Made by a program: the position numbers and the translations under genes. From contig JAIQFF010000021.1 of assembly GCA_020073395.1 (NCBI GenBank), positions 1 through 45,114 of the forward strand: 45,114 bases of DNA. The letters run 5' to 3'. Position 1 is the stretch's first letter. Every line of letters starts with the position of its first letter. Shown one piece after another: positions 16,367 to 24,231 of the stretch. The notes under the pieces are model-generated. The model worked only from the letters and a program-made list of their open reading frames with translations. It was not told where the DNA came from and ran no database searches. The stretch comes from Terriglobia bacterium (GTDB lineage: Bacteria > Acidobacteriota > Terriglobia > Terriglobales > Acidobacteriaceae).

Positions 16367-17332
16367 TTACTCGATGATGGGCGAGCAGCAGGGCTTCTGG
16401 ACCGGCTTCGGCTCCATCAGTTCAACCCGAGTGAAGTTCGGGTCGTAGAGGTTGTACTGCCATTTACCGTCGCGGCCGATCTGAGGTTTCTCTTTCCCCT
16501 GGTACCCGCGCTTCAGCGCCAGCTTGTATCCGTCCTGGATGCTGGGCACGCCTAACGACAAGTGGTGCATCACTCCCAGTTCGTGCGGGTCCGGGTTGTT
16601 TACGTTCAGCATGTACTCCAGCCAGTCGGTGCCGTCGGGAACACGCATGGCCACCCAGTCAGTGCCTTTGTTTTTCATACCGCCTTGCCATTGCAATTTG
16701 AATCCCAGGATGTCCTTGTAGAAACGGTCTGCTGCCGCCCGGTCTTTCACTACCACGCCTACGTGGATGATGCGCGTCGAAATGCGGGTGTCGGGAAGGA
16801 ATTTGCCGAAGTTGCGTTTGTGCAGGGACCCGGGACGAAATTCCACAAACTCGACGTCGTGGCCGTCGGGATCGATGACGTCGAAGCCGCGATTGCCGTC
16901 CTGCATGGGCTCGAGCTTCTCCGGTACCTTGACGCCGCGGCTGCCGAGGTAGGCCCGCATCTGCTCCGCGTCGGTGGTTTCGAACGATATATGGGACAGT
17001 CGATCCATCTTGGGATCGGTCAACTCGGGAAACATTTCGATGTACTGGTGGTCGTTGACCTTGAAATAGGTAAGCAGCAGGCCGGTGCCTTCGTCGGGGG
17101 TCTTGTCCAGGCTGAAAGGCTCCTGGAAGCCCAGAACTCCTGTGTAGAACTTACGGGCCGCCGCCAGATTGTCGGTTTTCAATCCAATGTGGGCGACACC
17201 GACAATGGCAGGTCGCGCCACTGCGGTTGCCGGTTGGGGAGATTCCGGGCTGGCAGCCTGGGTCAGCGACGTGCCGGTCAGCAGGGCAGCGAGCAAGATA
17301 CCGCGTGTCAGGGCTAGGGTCTGGGCGTTCAT
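16367..17332 (-). CDS. Exported protein with two VOC (glyoxalase/dioxygenase-like) domains
   Basis: Protein of 321 residues with a Sec signal peptide (MNAQTLALTRGILLAALLTG, cleavage likely after LTQA). Two vicinal-oxygen-chelate domains follow: about 43-165 (VAHIGLKTDNLAAARKFYTGVLGF ... FDVIDPDGHDVEFVEF) and about 187-310 (IIHVGVVVKDRAAADRFYKDILGF ... YNLYDPNFTRVELME). Each has His near its first strand and Glu at the end of the last strand, consistent with metal sites. It could be a glyoxalase, dioxygenase or resistance-type protein; the substrate is not predictable. The C-terminus CCSP is unusual. Stands alone, convergent with truB. Confidence 0.85.
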   Translation of the reverse strand: MNAQTLALTRGILLAALLTGTSLTQAASPESPQPATAVARPAIVGVAHIGLKTDNLAAARKFYTGVLGFQEPFSLDKTPDEGTGLLLTYFKVNDHQYIEMFPELTDPKMDRLSHISFETTDAEQMRAYLGSRGVKVPEKLEPMQDGNRGFDVIDPDGHDVEFVEFRPGSLHKRNFGKFLPDTRISTRIIHVGVVVKDRAAADRFYKDILGFKLQWQGGMKNKGTDWVAMRVPDGTDWLEYMLNVNNPDPHELGVMHHLSLGVPSIQDGYKLALKRGYQGKEKPQIGRDGKWQYNLYDPNFTRVELMEPKPVQKPCCSPIIE

Positions 17333-17421
17333 GGACTGAGATAGTGCGACGGGAGCAGCGGGCTGTCAAGGCTGGGAGCGTTTGAATGATCTAATGTCCG
17401 ATAACAGATATTATGTCAACC

Positions 17422-17541
17422 AGAACCTGGACCCGAGCGCCCTAGTCCTGGCGGGAGGGCGCAGTTCGCCTTGGGTTCGAACCAGAAGAACCCCCTGCCG
17501 GGCCTCGCCAGGCCGGGCGGGTTAGGGCACTCACCCTACAT
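17422..17541. repeat. Decayed family A element, copy 5
   Basis: Recognisable as a worn copy of the 4980-5097 element: GGCGGGAGGGCGCAGTTCGCC, CCGGGCCTCGCCAGGCCGGGCGGG and a closing GGGCACTCACCCTAC. The first hairpin is degraded to CGAGCGCCCTAGTCCTGGCGG. It lies between the VOC and PilZ genes. Confidence 0.6.
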
Positions 17542-17604
17542 CGCGTCCCCGTTACGCCTCAAGTCTCGGGACCCAGCCGCCGATAGTTACGTTGAGGCCA
17601 ACTC

Positions 17605-17976
17605 ATGTCCGAAGCCGCGGCATTCAACCATTCGCCAGATTACACTTCGAGTCGTCGCTGGGAGCGATACAGGGTCAATGTTCCGATTCGAGTCATCGTT
17701 TCCCGCGCCATGAAGGCCTCGATTTTTGACGGCAGAGGAACTTCCTTGAGCGAAGGCGGCATGGCGCTGTTCGCCGGCGCGGAATTGCGGCCGGGCGACC
17801 AGGTGGCGGTCGAATTTACTCCACCCTTCTCTTCGCCTCCAATACGGGTGGACGCCAAGATCTGTAATCGCACTGGCTATCACTATGGGGTGGAGTTTCT
17901 GGCGGTTGACCCTGCCCAAAGGCAAAGTGTGGCTCAACTCCGCATGCATCTGTCCAGCTTTACTCTTAAAGCCTGA
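17605..17976 (+). CDS. PilZ domain protein
   Basis: Single-domain PilZ protein of 123 residues; the family commonly binds cyclic di-GMP. The N-terminal RRWERYRVNVPIRV supplies the RxxxR-type motif. The second motif, normally (D/N)xSxxG, reads SLSEGG with Ser in the Asp/Asn position, so ligand binding may be weakened. C-terminal strands (VDAKICNRTGYHYGVEFL) fit the barrel. It converges on the small minus-strand gene that ends 5 nt away. Downstream target unknown. Confidence 0.85.
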   Translation: MSEAAAFNHSPDYTSSRRWERYRVNVPIRVIVSRAMKASIFDGRGTSLSEGGMALFAGAELRPGDQVAVEFTPPFSSPPIRVDAKICNRTGYHYGVEFLAVDPAQRQSVAQLRMHLSSFTLKA

Positions 17977-17980
17977 AGCG

Positions 17981-18301
17981 TCACGCTGGGGATTGCCCAG
18001 CCAGGATTGTCTGCAGGTCAGCCCGGAAACAACGCAAGATCTCCAGCCTCTCCGGGGTAGCGTCCACCAATTCCTGCTTAGCCTGAAAGACCTTCCGTCC
18101 ATCCTTCTCGGTCAGCACTCCGATGGCTTCTCCCATGCGCCAACCGGGAGTGCCGAGCATTTGCAGACCCTCGACCGAAGGCACCAGGAGCGCTATGCAA
18201 TGGTCGCGCACTACTCCCACGCACTTGGGGAACCGGTCGAATGTCTGGAGCTCAAAGCCAGCCAGATAAATACGTTGAAGTTGTTCGGCGGGATCAGGCA
18301 T
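17981..18301 (-). CDS. Small conserved-looking protein of unknown function
   Basis: A 106-residue product starting MPDPAEQLQRIYLAGFELQ with balanced, protein-like composition (FDRFPKCVGVVRDHCIALL, TPERLEILRCFRADLQTILAG). The longer in-frame start at 18334 lies in the neighbouring palindromic repeat and is unlikely. The overlapping plus-strand frame is richer in unlikely residue runs and is treated as a shadow. I do not recognise a family. It lies downstream of the BFN nuclease gene on the same strand and may be cotranscribed. Confidence 0.6.
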   Translation of the reverse strand: MPDPAEQLQRIYLAGFELQTFDRFPKCVGVVRDHCIALLVPSVEGLQMLGTPGWRMGEAIGVLTEKDGRKVFQAKQELVDATPERLEILRCFRADLQTILAGQSPA

Positions 18302-18302
18302 C

Positions 18303-18395
18303 AAAGGCTTCTGGCTGCTGGCTTCTAGCTCCAAGCTAACGGCTAATCGCTAAGAGCTGCTCTTGGGGCTAGAGGCTAGAGCCAGAAGCCGCTTT
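18303..18395. repeat. Imperfect inverted repeat, family D copy 1
   Basis: Left arm GGCTTCTGGCTGCTGGCTTC-TAGCTCCAAG and right arm complementary to GGCTTCTGGCTCTAGCCTC-TAGCCCCAAG, with GCTAA-rich centre. It separates the small gene from the BFN gene and reaches the BFN stop codon. Confidence 0.65.
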
Positions 18396-18879
18396 ACATC
18401 TTGTATCTGCCCAGATCTTCGTCGTTCAGTCCTTCCAGGTACTTGCGTAGTTCTTCGCTGGTGACCCGGTCGGAGACGTTGGCCGCCTGCTTGGAGGTTT
18501 TCAGGACATCGTCCTCGACGAATATGGGGCAATCCACGCGCAGGGCGAGAGCCAGCGCATCGGAGGGCCGGGAATCGATACTGATCACATTTCCCTGCCG
18601 CTCCATCCAGATCACGGCATAAAAAGTGTCTTCTCTTAGTTCCGTGACTACGACTTTGTGCACCTGGGTGTCCAGCCCAACCAGTACATTCTTGATCAAA
18701 TCGTGAGTCATGGGACGCGGGGTGGTGACTTTCTCGATCTCGAGTGCGATGGCATTAGCCTCGTAAATCCCTACCCAAATGGGCAGGACCGCATCGCCGC
18801 TGGTGTCTTTCAGGATCACGATGGGCATGTTGGTGACCGGGTCCATCATGAGCCCGCGAATTTTCATTTCGACTTCCAT
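18394..18879 (-). CDS. Bifunctional nuclease domain protein (BFN, DUF151)
   Basis: Protein of 161 residues matching the BFN/DUF151 family, small proteins with reported DNase/RNase activity in a plant member. Typical segments are LPIWVGIYEANAIALEIEKV (about 32-51), RPMTHDLIKNVL, and ISIDSRPSDALALALRVDCPIFV. The last is the most conserved family block. It is followed by an acidic C-terminal tail with EELRKYLEGLNDEDLG. The start ATG at 18879 follows GGGGGTCACG; Met 5 is an alternative. It is downstream of miaB on the same strand, separated by a palindromic repeat. Cellular role in bacteria is not established. Confidence 0.9.
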   Translation of the reverse strand: MEVEMKIRGLMMDPVTNMPIVILKDTSGDAVLPIWVGIYEANAIALEIEKVTTPRPMTHDLIKNVLVGLDTQVHKVVVTELREDTFYAVIWMERQGNVISIDSRPSDALALALRVDCPIFVEDDVLKTSKQAANVSDRVTSEELRKYLEGLNDEDLGRYKM

Positions 18880-18900
18880 CGTGACCCCCGGGCTAACACC

Positions 18901-18985
18901 GATTTCAGATCGAAGATCTTAGATTGTAGATTTTCAAGCCCACTCGAAGCTGCAATCGTCAATCTAAAATCTACAATCTGAAATC
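18901..18985. repeat. AT-rich inverted repeat between BFN and miaB, family D copy 2
   Basis: Left arm GATTTCAGATCGAAGATCTT-AGATTGTAGATTTT; right arm complementary to GATTTCAGATTGTAGATTTTAGATTG. The central loop is GC-rich. AT content is strikingly higher than in the adjacent genes. Confidence 0.7.
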
Positions 18986-19001
18986 ATCCCTTCTTTGCTC
19001 G

Positions 19002-20330
19002 TTATATCACCATTTCGCCTAACAGGCTGTTGGGAAAACTCCCGGTGGTAACCACGGGAATATAGCTGCCCACCTGCGGAGTCACTCCCGGAGAGGCGGT
19101 GAAATTCAAGGTCTTGTTCTGCGAAGTGCGGCCAACCCACTGGCCGCGGGCTTCGTTCTTCCCTTCCACCATGACTTCCAGAACCTGTCCCAGGTGCCTT
19201 TGATACCGGCGTCTTTGAATTTCTCGTTGCTTCTCCTGCAGGATGATCAGGCGGCGGGACTTTTCGGCGTCCGGGATTGCGTCTTCCAGTCGCAGCGACG
19301 GGGTATTGGGGCGCGGCGAATACTTAAAGCAGAAAATGCTGTCGTATTCGACTACATCCAGCAGCCCTAGCGTCTGCTCAAAATCGGCCTCGGTTTCGCC
19401 GGGAAAGCCGACGATCATGTCCGACGTAATGCTGATTTCCCGCCTCGCCGCCTTAATCCAGGCGATGCGTTCCAGGTACTGCTCCCGGCTGTAGAGGCGC
19501 TGCATGGCGTCGAGCATGCGGTCGGAGCCGCTTTGTACCGGCAGGTGTACGTGGTCGCAAAGGGTCGAAACCGCGTCGATGGCTTCGACAATGTCACGGC
19601 CGAAATCCCTGGGGTGCGAAGTCGTGAACCGGACTCGCCGTATGCCGCCAACCTCGCCTACCGCTGCCAGAAGTTCGGCGAAGGCTTTCTTTCCAGATGG
19701 GTCTTTGTAAGAGTTCACATTCTGGCCCAGAAGCTGTACCTCGGTATAACCGAGGTCGGCCATTTGCCTGGCCTCCGTCAGGACGGAATCTGAAGTCCGG
19801 CTGCGCTCCTTGCCGCGGGTGAAGGGTACTACGCAATAGGAGCAGAATTTGTCACAGCCTTCGATGATGGTGAGGTAGCCACGGTGCGGGTTGGTGCGGG
19901 CGGTGAATTCGGTCTCAAAGCATTCGTCGGTCTCGCGGTCGTCCAGCCCGGTGACCCGAGGCTTCCCTGCTTCGAGTTGCACCAGCATCTGCGGCAGATT
20001 GCGATACGAGGCTGAGCCGCAAACCAGCGAGACATGGGGAGCGCGCTCGAAAATCTTCTCGCCTTCCTGTTGCGCCACGCAGCCCAGCACGCCAAAGCGC
20101 TTGCCCTGTTTCTGTAGCTTCTTGTAGTCGGCCAGGCGGTGGAAGACCTTCTGCTCAGCCTTGTCGCGAATCGAGCAGGTGTTGTAGAGGATCAGCCCGG
20201 CCTCTTCGACGGTGGGAACCTGCCGGTATCCCTGGGACAGGAGCGTGCCGACGACCTTCTCCGAATCGTGGGCATTCATCTGGCAGCCAAAAATTTCCAG
20301 GTAGAACGTCTTTTGAGAATCTGCCGACAT
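19002..20330 (-). CDS. miaB: tRNA-2-methylthio-N6-dimethylallyladenosine synthase MiaB
   Basis: Radical-SAM methylthiotransferase that modifies A37 of tRNAs reading UNN codons. The 442-residue protein from ATG 20330 (MSADSQKTFYLEIFGCQMN) has the three UPF0004 cluster cysteines (Cys 16, Cys 52 in YNTCSIRD, Cys 84 in GVLGC), the radical-SAM triad Cys 159, Cys 163, Cys 166 (EGCDKFCSYC), and a C-terminal TRAM domain. The GQNVNSY segment separates it from RimO and MtaB relatives. The in-frame upstream start at 20456 would add 42 residues lacking family character. The gene is divergent from purC. Confidence 0.96.
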   Translation of the reverse strand: MSADSQKTFYLEIFGCQMNAHDSEKVVGTLLSQGYRQVPTVEEAGLILYNTCSIRDKAEQKVFHRLADYKKLQKQGKRFGVLGCVAQQEGEKIFERAPHVSLVCGSASYRNLPQMLVQLEAGKPRVTGLDDRETDECFETEFTARTNPHRGYLTIIEGCDKFCSYCVVPFTRGKERSRTSDSVLTEARQMADLGYTEVQLLGQNVNSYKDPSGKKAFAELLAAVGEVGGIRRVRFTTSHPRDFGRDIVEAIDAVSTLCDHVHLPVQSGSDRMLDAMQRLYSREQYLERIAWIKAARREISITSDMIVGFPGETEADFEQTLGLLDVVEYDSIFCFKYSPRPNTPSLRLEDAIPDAEKSRRLIILQEKQREIQRRRYQRHLGQVLEVMVEGKNEARGQWVGRTSQNKTLNFTASPGVTPQVGSYIPVVTTGSFPNSLLGEMVI

Positions 20331-20534
20331 CGCCACCAAGTATAACGCAGTCGCGCCTGCGGTTGACGCGGCACTCTTCCCTGCCGCCATCCTTTGCACA
20401 GGCATCCTCAGTTTTTCCACAATCGGGACGCCCTGGAAGCCTTGTCTGGCGGGCAATCTCAGCGCCTGCGAATCCTGTCAATCAAATTGCATTCAGCGCT
20501 TTCCGGCGGCCCTGCAGGAGCGCGAGACAAGCCG

Positions 20535-20562
20535 TTGACAAAAATTTCTTTAGGACTAGAAT
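20535..20562 (+). promoter_or_regulatory. Sigma70-type promoter of purC
   Basis: Perfect -35 box TTGACA (20535-20540), 16-nt spacer, and -10 box TAGAAT (20557-20562). The predicted transcript start near 20569 gives a leader of about 26 nt before the purC ATG. No PurR-type operator or purine riboswitch fold is evident. Confidence 0.7.
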
Positions 20563-20594
20563 ACGCGACGATTTATGCCTGTAGAATTTCACTC

Positions 20595-21506
20595 ATGAGC
20601 TCTCAACTTCTCGACTCCGTTCTGCTGCAGACCGACTTCCCCGAACTGAAACTGCATGCCAGCGGCAAAGTGCGTGACGTTTACCATCTGGATGAAGACC
20701 GGCTGCTCTTCGTGGCCACCGATCGTATCTCCGCGTTTGATTATGTGCTGGCCACCGGCATCCCTCACAAGGGCCGGGTGCTGACGCAAATTTCCCTTTT
20801 CTGGTTTGATTTCCTTCGTGAGCTGGTACCTAACCATCTTCTTACCGCCGACGTGAGCGACTATCCGGAGCCCTTGCAGAAGTACGCCGACCAGCTGCGG
20901 GGCCGCTCCATGATCGTGGCGCGGGCAGACATGTTTCCTGTGGAGTGCGTAGTGCGGGGCTACATTTCCGGATCCGCCTGGAAGGAGTACAAAGCCACAG
21001 GCCGGGTTTGCGGCATTGAGCTGCCCAAAGGTTTGCGGGAGTCCGAGCGGTTGCCTGAGCCCATCTTCACCCCTTCAACCAAGGCCACCAGCGGTCACGA
21101 CCAGAATATTTCTTTTGCCGACATGGCCAAGCTGGTGGGACCCGAGTTGAGCCGGCAGCTGCGTGACCTCACTTTGGCAGTCTATGTAAAGGCTGCGGAC
21201 TATGCGCGGCAGAAAGGCATCATTATCGCGGACACCAAGTTCGAGTTCGGGCGCACCGCGCGGGGCATCACTCTGGCGGACGAGGTGCTGACTCCGGACT
21301 CTTCCCGTTTTTGGCCGGCGGACAAGTACTCCCCCGGCCGTGCCCAGGAGTCGTTCGATAAGCAATACGTTCGGGACTATCTGGAAGAAATTCGCTGGAA
21401 CAAGCAGCCGCCGGCGCCGGCACTTCCGGCTGACGTGGCGCAACGGACCAGCGAGAAGTATGTCGAGGCGTACCGTCAGCTTACCGGACTCGAGCTGGAT
21501 GTTTAA
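20595..21506 (+). CDS. purC: Phosphoribosylaminoimidazole-succinocarboxamide synthase PurC
   Basis: SAICAR synthase of purine synthesis: ligates aspartate to CAIR using ATP. The 303-residue protein shows the long, yeast Ade1-like form. Motifs: SGKVRDVYHL near the N-terminus (ATP loop), ATDRISAFDYVL, VVRGYISGSAWKEY, EPIFTPSTKATSGHDQNI, IIADTKFEFG and DEVLTPDSSRFWPAD. The start at 20595 fits the promoter at 20535; the open frame extends upstream but that part precedes the promoter. Followed 27 nt later by a cvpA-like gene, which in other bacteria is also often linked to purine genes. Confidence 0.96.
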   Translation: MSSQLLDSVLLQTDFPELKLHASGKVRDVYHLDEDRLLFVATDRISAFDYVLATGIPHKGRVLTQISLFWFDFLRELVPNHLLTADVSDYPEPLQKYADQLRGRSMIVARADMFPVECVVRGYISGSAWKEYKATGRVCGIELPKGLRESERLPEPIFTPSTKATSGHDQNISFADMAKLVGPELSRQLRDLTLAVYVKAADYARQKGIIIADTKFEFGRTARGITLADEVLTPDSSRFWPADKYSPGRAQESFDKQYVRDYLEEIRWNKQPPAPALPADVAQRTSEKYVEAYRQLTGLELDV

Positions 21507-21533
21507 GCGCACGGTGAACTGCAGGAAGGCGGT

Positions 21534-22088
21534 ATGAACGGCGCGGATTGGGCCATCCTTGCTGTGGTGCTGCTGTCCACTGTGCAGGCGGCATACGCGG
21601 GATTTTTCCAGGAAGCGTTTCACCTTGGGGGCCTGGTGGCCGGATACCTGCTGGCGGCATGGCAGTATCAGCGTCTCGCTGGTTGGTTGGAGAGGTATCT
21701 GAAGTCGGCCTGGCTTGCTGAGAGTGCGGTATTCCTGATTATCTTTTTTGCGGTCGCGGTGGCCGCCGGCGTAGCTGGCCAGAGCGCCCGCTGGATCATG
21801 AAGAAGTCCGGTCTCAGTTTCGTGGACCGGCTTCTGGGTGGGGCGCTGGGGTTGCTGCGAGGCTGCCTGATTGTGGCGGTGATTGCGGTAAGCATGACCG
21901 CATTTACACCAACGTCGAGGTGGCTGGCAGGTTCGGAGTGGGCCCCGTATTTTCAGGCGGTGGGGCGGGCCGCCATTTGGGTCGCCCCCGCAGAACTGCG
22001 GGCCAGGTTTTATCAGGGACTGGATTTGCTGCGCCGTATGCCGCAGACCGCCCCCGCCGGGGCGCCCCCTCAAGCTCCGGCGAAGTAG
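21534..22088 (+). CDS. CvpA family membrane protein
   Basis: Integral membrane protein of 184 residues with four hydrophobic segments: about 5-25, 29-45, 62-82 and 104-122. Typical CvpA features are the N-terminal DWAILAVVLLSTVQAAYAGFF and GLSFVDRLLGGALGLLRGCL. E. coli CvpA was linked to colicin V production and purine gene expression; its molecular role is still unclear. The Pro/Ala-rich tail is probably disordered. Proximity to purC (27 nt) suggests cotranscription. Confidence 0.85.
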   Translation: MNGADWAILAVVLLSTVQAAYAGFFQEAFHLGGLVAGYLLAAWQYQRLAGWLERYLKSAWLAESAVFLIIFFAVAVAAGVAGQSARWIMKKSGLSFVDRLLGGALGLLRGCLIVAVIAVSMTAFTPTSRWLAGSEWAPYFQAVGRAAIWVAPAELRARFYQGLDLLRRMPQTAPAGAPPQAPAK

Positions 22089-22160
22089 CAAGGTCGGCAA
22101 ACATTATTGGAGAACAGGCCTTTTCAGGCCAGCGATTCTTCGCGCAGAAAGAGAGATGCC

Positions 22161-22439
22161 GTGAGAGATCAGCTCGAAGCCCTTATTATGCAGATGTACC
22201 GGAGTAATATTCTTTATTCCGAGGCGGTGCGCGAATTCAAAAAGAAATTCATTCTCACCGTTCTGCAGGAGAACAAGGGCAACCAATGCCGCGCCGCGCG
22301 CGAACTTGGCATGCACCGCAACACCCTGAGCCGCACCATTTCAGAACTCAAGATTGACGTACGGCAGCTGCGCGACGGCGTCAAACGGCCACCGCGTAGC
22401 GCCCGACCGGTTGGTTACGAGAAGAAGGCGGCGCGCTAG
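22161..22439 (+). CDS. Fis-type helix-turn-helix DNA-binding protein
   Basis: Small basic protein (92 residues from GTG 22161) with a Fis-family HTH: FKKKFILTVLQENKGNQCRAARELGMHRNTLSRTISEL. The C-terminal tail (KRPPRSARPVGYEKKAAR) is strongly basic. No AAA+ or receiver domain is attached, so it is not a sigma54 activator. The GTG follows AGAGAG; the longer frame from TTG at 22107 gives a poor N-terminus. It ends the purC-cvpA run and precedes a strong terminator. Targets are unknown; a nucleoid or local regulatory role is plausible. Confidence 0.8.
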   Translation: MRDQLEALIMQMYRSNILYSEAVREFKKKFILTVLQENKGNQCRAARELGMHRNTLSRTISELKIDVRQLRDGVKRPPRSARPVGYEKKAAR

Positions 22440-22588
22440 CGTTTCCACGCTGTTCAGCATTAGTCCTCTTCTGAGGTGCCAACAATTCTGGCTTCCGGGT
22501 GGAGCAGGGCCCTGCACTAAGCACGGGCAATTCGATCCGGGAGCGGGCGAGGACGCCCCTCCTCCATTTTGCTTCCAAGCGCAAAAAT

Positions 22589-22617
22589 AAGGCAGCCCCT
22601 TTGGGGGCTGCCTTTGT
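22589..22617. terminator. Bidirectional intrinsic terminator
   Basis: An 11-bp perfect stem (AAGGCAGCCCC / GGGGCTGCCTT, 22589-22614) with a 4-nt loop lies between the convergent HTH and TPR-like genes. It is flanked by TTTGTTAT rightward and by TTATTTTTGC on the minus strand, so it can stop transcription from both sides. It is the only clear rho-independent terminator in the window. Confidence 0.9.
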
Positions 22618-22636
22618 TATATCTGGCGATCGGGTT

Positions 22637-23926
22637 CTACTGTGGCTTTCTGTGCACCGGGGGCTTCCTTGGCGGCGCCGGGGCAGCCTTGGTCAATAAT
22701 GCTCCCTTTTCCATGACCATCATGAACGGGCTGGGTGTGTAGGAGACCGGCGTGCCTTCAAAATTGATCTTGTCTCCCTCTTTGGGAACCATCCGGGCCG
22801 GGATAGGTCCAGGGAACGAAAGTTCGATGTCGGCGCGCTTCTGGTCAATGTCATCCACACTGGCTGCCAACTCCAGCTTGGTGGGCGAAGCCGTAATGAC
22901 CTGGACTTCCGCCATCTGCAGGTTCTTGCCTTTGAGCGAATTCCAGACCTTATCCTGGTCTTCCTGAGTTCCCACCGAGAGAACCAGTTCCCATTCCGCG
23001 AAACTCATCTCATCGGGCTTCTTGGTTTTGACCAGCTCAGCCGCTTGCTGCTGCGGGGTCGGAGGAACATATTGCGTGATGGTAAATCCGGCAGGCGGCA
23101 GAGGCGTGGTCTTGGTCTGGGCGATCAGGTCATCCCAACCTTGCTCCGACCCGTGATATTTCACGTACCGGCTGTGACCGAACTTGATGATCGACGCCTT
23201 CCCTGCCGGATCGCTGACCAGATTCGCCGCCCGGGCGATGAAAAAGAGCCCGTTCACGTCATCCGGAGGAGTAGCAGTCAGGTAGGACAGCGCCAGAGGA
23301 TAGACATTTTCGACGTTGTTCGGGTCAGCTTCAACGGCCGGACGCAGATACTTTTGCGCCGACACGTAGTCCTTCAACTGCAGCGCGGAGAAGCCGGCCA
23401 CGCTGTTCAGCAAACCGGCCAGCTGGGTCTTTTGCTTGGCGAAATCGGCGTCGGAAACGCCATCCGCCTTGGGCATTTTCTCCAGGGTCTGCAAACCCCG
23501 TTCGGCATGTTGCTTCGCATCAGCCCACTTCTGCGCGGCGCGCTCGTTGTACGCGAGCAGCACCAGGCCGCGAGCGTTGTTTGGGTTCGCCACCAGGAGC
23601 CGATTCGCGGTATCGATGACTTTGGCCTGGTTATTGGCCTGCTGGTAGGTCCCCATGAGCAGTTCCAGGGCATCTTCCTTCATCACGCTGTTGGGATACT
23701 GAGTGAGGAAGGCTTCCAGTCCGCTGATCTTGGCAGCAGGATCCGCCTGCTGCACCGCCCCGACGTACGCGTTGTATTCGGCGGGATCTTTGATTTCCTT
23801 CTTCTGATTTGGCGGCTGTGACGGTGATGCCTGCGGTTGGGACGCCTGCGGTTGCGGAGCAGCAGCATCCTGGCCGGATGCCAGGTTAGCCAACACCAGC
23901 AATAGCGCCACTAGACTCGTCTTCAT
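22637..23926 (-). CDS. Exported TPR-like protein of unknown function
   Basis: Protein of 429 residues with a Sec signal peptide (MKTSLVALLLVLANLASG) and a low-complexity Gln/Pro/Ser linker (about 20-42). Helical repeats resembling tetratricopeptides follow (about 50-260: YVGAVQQADPAAKISGLEAF, NPNNARGLVLLAYNERAAQK, DPNNVENVYPLALSYL). A C-terminal beta-rich part (about 330-410) and basic Pro tail complete it. Start ATG 23926 follows AAGGAG at 9 nt; an upstream in-frame start was rejected. Probably a periplasmic scaffold or envelope protein. Confidence 0.82.
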   Translation of the reverse strand: MKTSLVALLLVLANLASGQDAAAPQPQASQPQASPSQPPNQKKEIKDPAEYNAYVGAVQQADPAAKISGLEAFLTQYPNSVMKEDALELLMGTYQQANNQAKVIDTANRLLVANPNNARGLVLLAYNERAAQKWADAKQHAERGLQTLEKMPKADGVSDADFAKQKTQLAGLLNSVAGFSALQLKDYVSAQKYLRPAVEADPNNVENVYPLALSYLTATPPDDVNGLFFIARAANLVSDPAGKASIIKFGHSRYVKYHGSEQGWDDLIAQTKTTPLPPAGFTITQYVPPTPQQQAAELVKTKKPDEMSFAEWELVLSVGTQEDQDKVWNSLKGKNLQMAEVQVITASPTKLELAASVDDIDQKRADIELSFPGPIPARMVPKEGDKINFEGTPVSYTPSPFMMVMEKGALLTKAAPAPPRKPPVHRKPQ

Positions 23927-24231
23927 TCGAATCGCTCCTTCAGATATTCGGGAAAAACGGCGACAGCACCCAGGTATCACCCAAGCAAGCCCGGGTCTTG
24001 CTAGAAACACAGGCGAACACAAGTACCCAGCCGACGGGCTCCGGAAACACTCGGCAAGTAAACGTCCACATTAGCCGAAGGCAGCATTTCCGGTGAGGCG
24101 GATTATAAGTATGTGTCTCGCCTAAGGCAAGTTCGTCTTTACAAGGCCCATCACCTCATCCTGTAAGATGCGGGCAAGGGCGCCTCCGTAGGTCCAAATT
24201 GGGGCCCAAAAGTGCCAGGGAGAATCGTTCT
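23927..24231. other. Divergent intergenic region, TPR-like gene and SDR gene
   Basis: This 305-nt spacer carries the minus-strand promoter described at 24102-24130. For the plus-strand SDR gene only a weak TTTACA (about 24136) with a poorly placed TGTAAGAT is visible, followed by the ribosome binding site AGGGAG at 9 nt from the ATG. No operator-like palindrome or RNA gene was seen. Confidence 0.4.
24102..24130 (-). promoter_or_regulatory. Sigma70-type promoter of the TPR-like gene
   Basis: On the minus strand TTGCCT (24130-24125), a 17-nt spacer and a perfect TATAAT (24107-24102). The predicted leader is about 170 nt, leaving room for post-transcriptional control, but no known riboswitch motif was recognised. 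Confidence 0.55.

Noticed and set aside
17885-18328. 147-codon plus-strand ORF opposite the small unknown gene
   Set aside because: Overlaps the PilZ gene and the repeat; the minus-strand frame has better protein character.
21075-22100. 341-codon minus-strand ORF opposite purC and cvpA
   Set aside because: Antisense of two recognisable genes; Arg/Gln/His-rich low-complexity translation.
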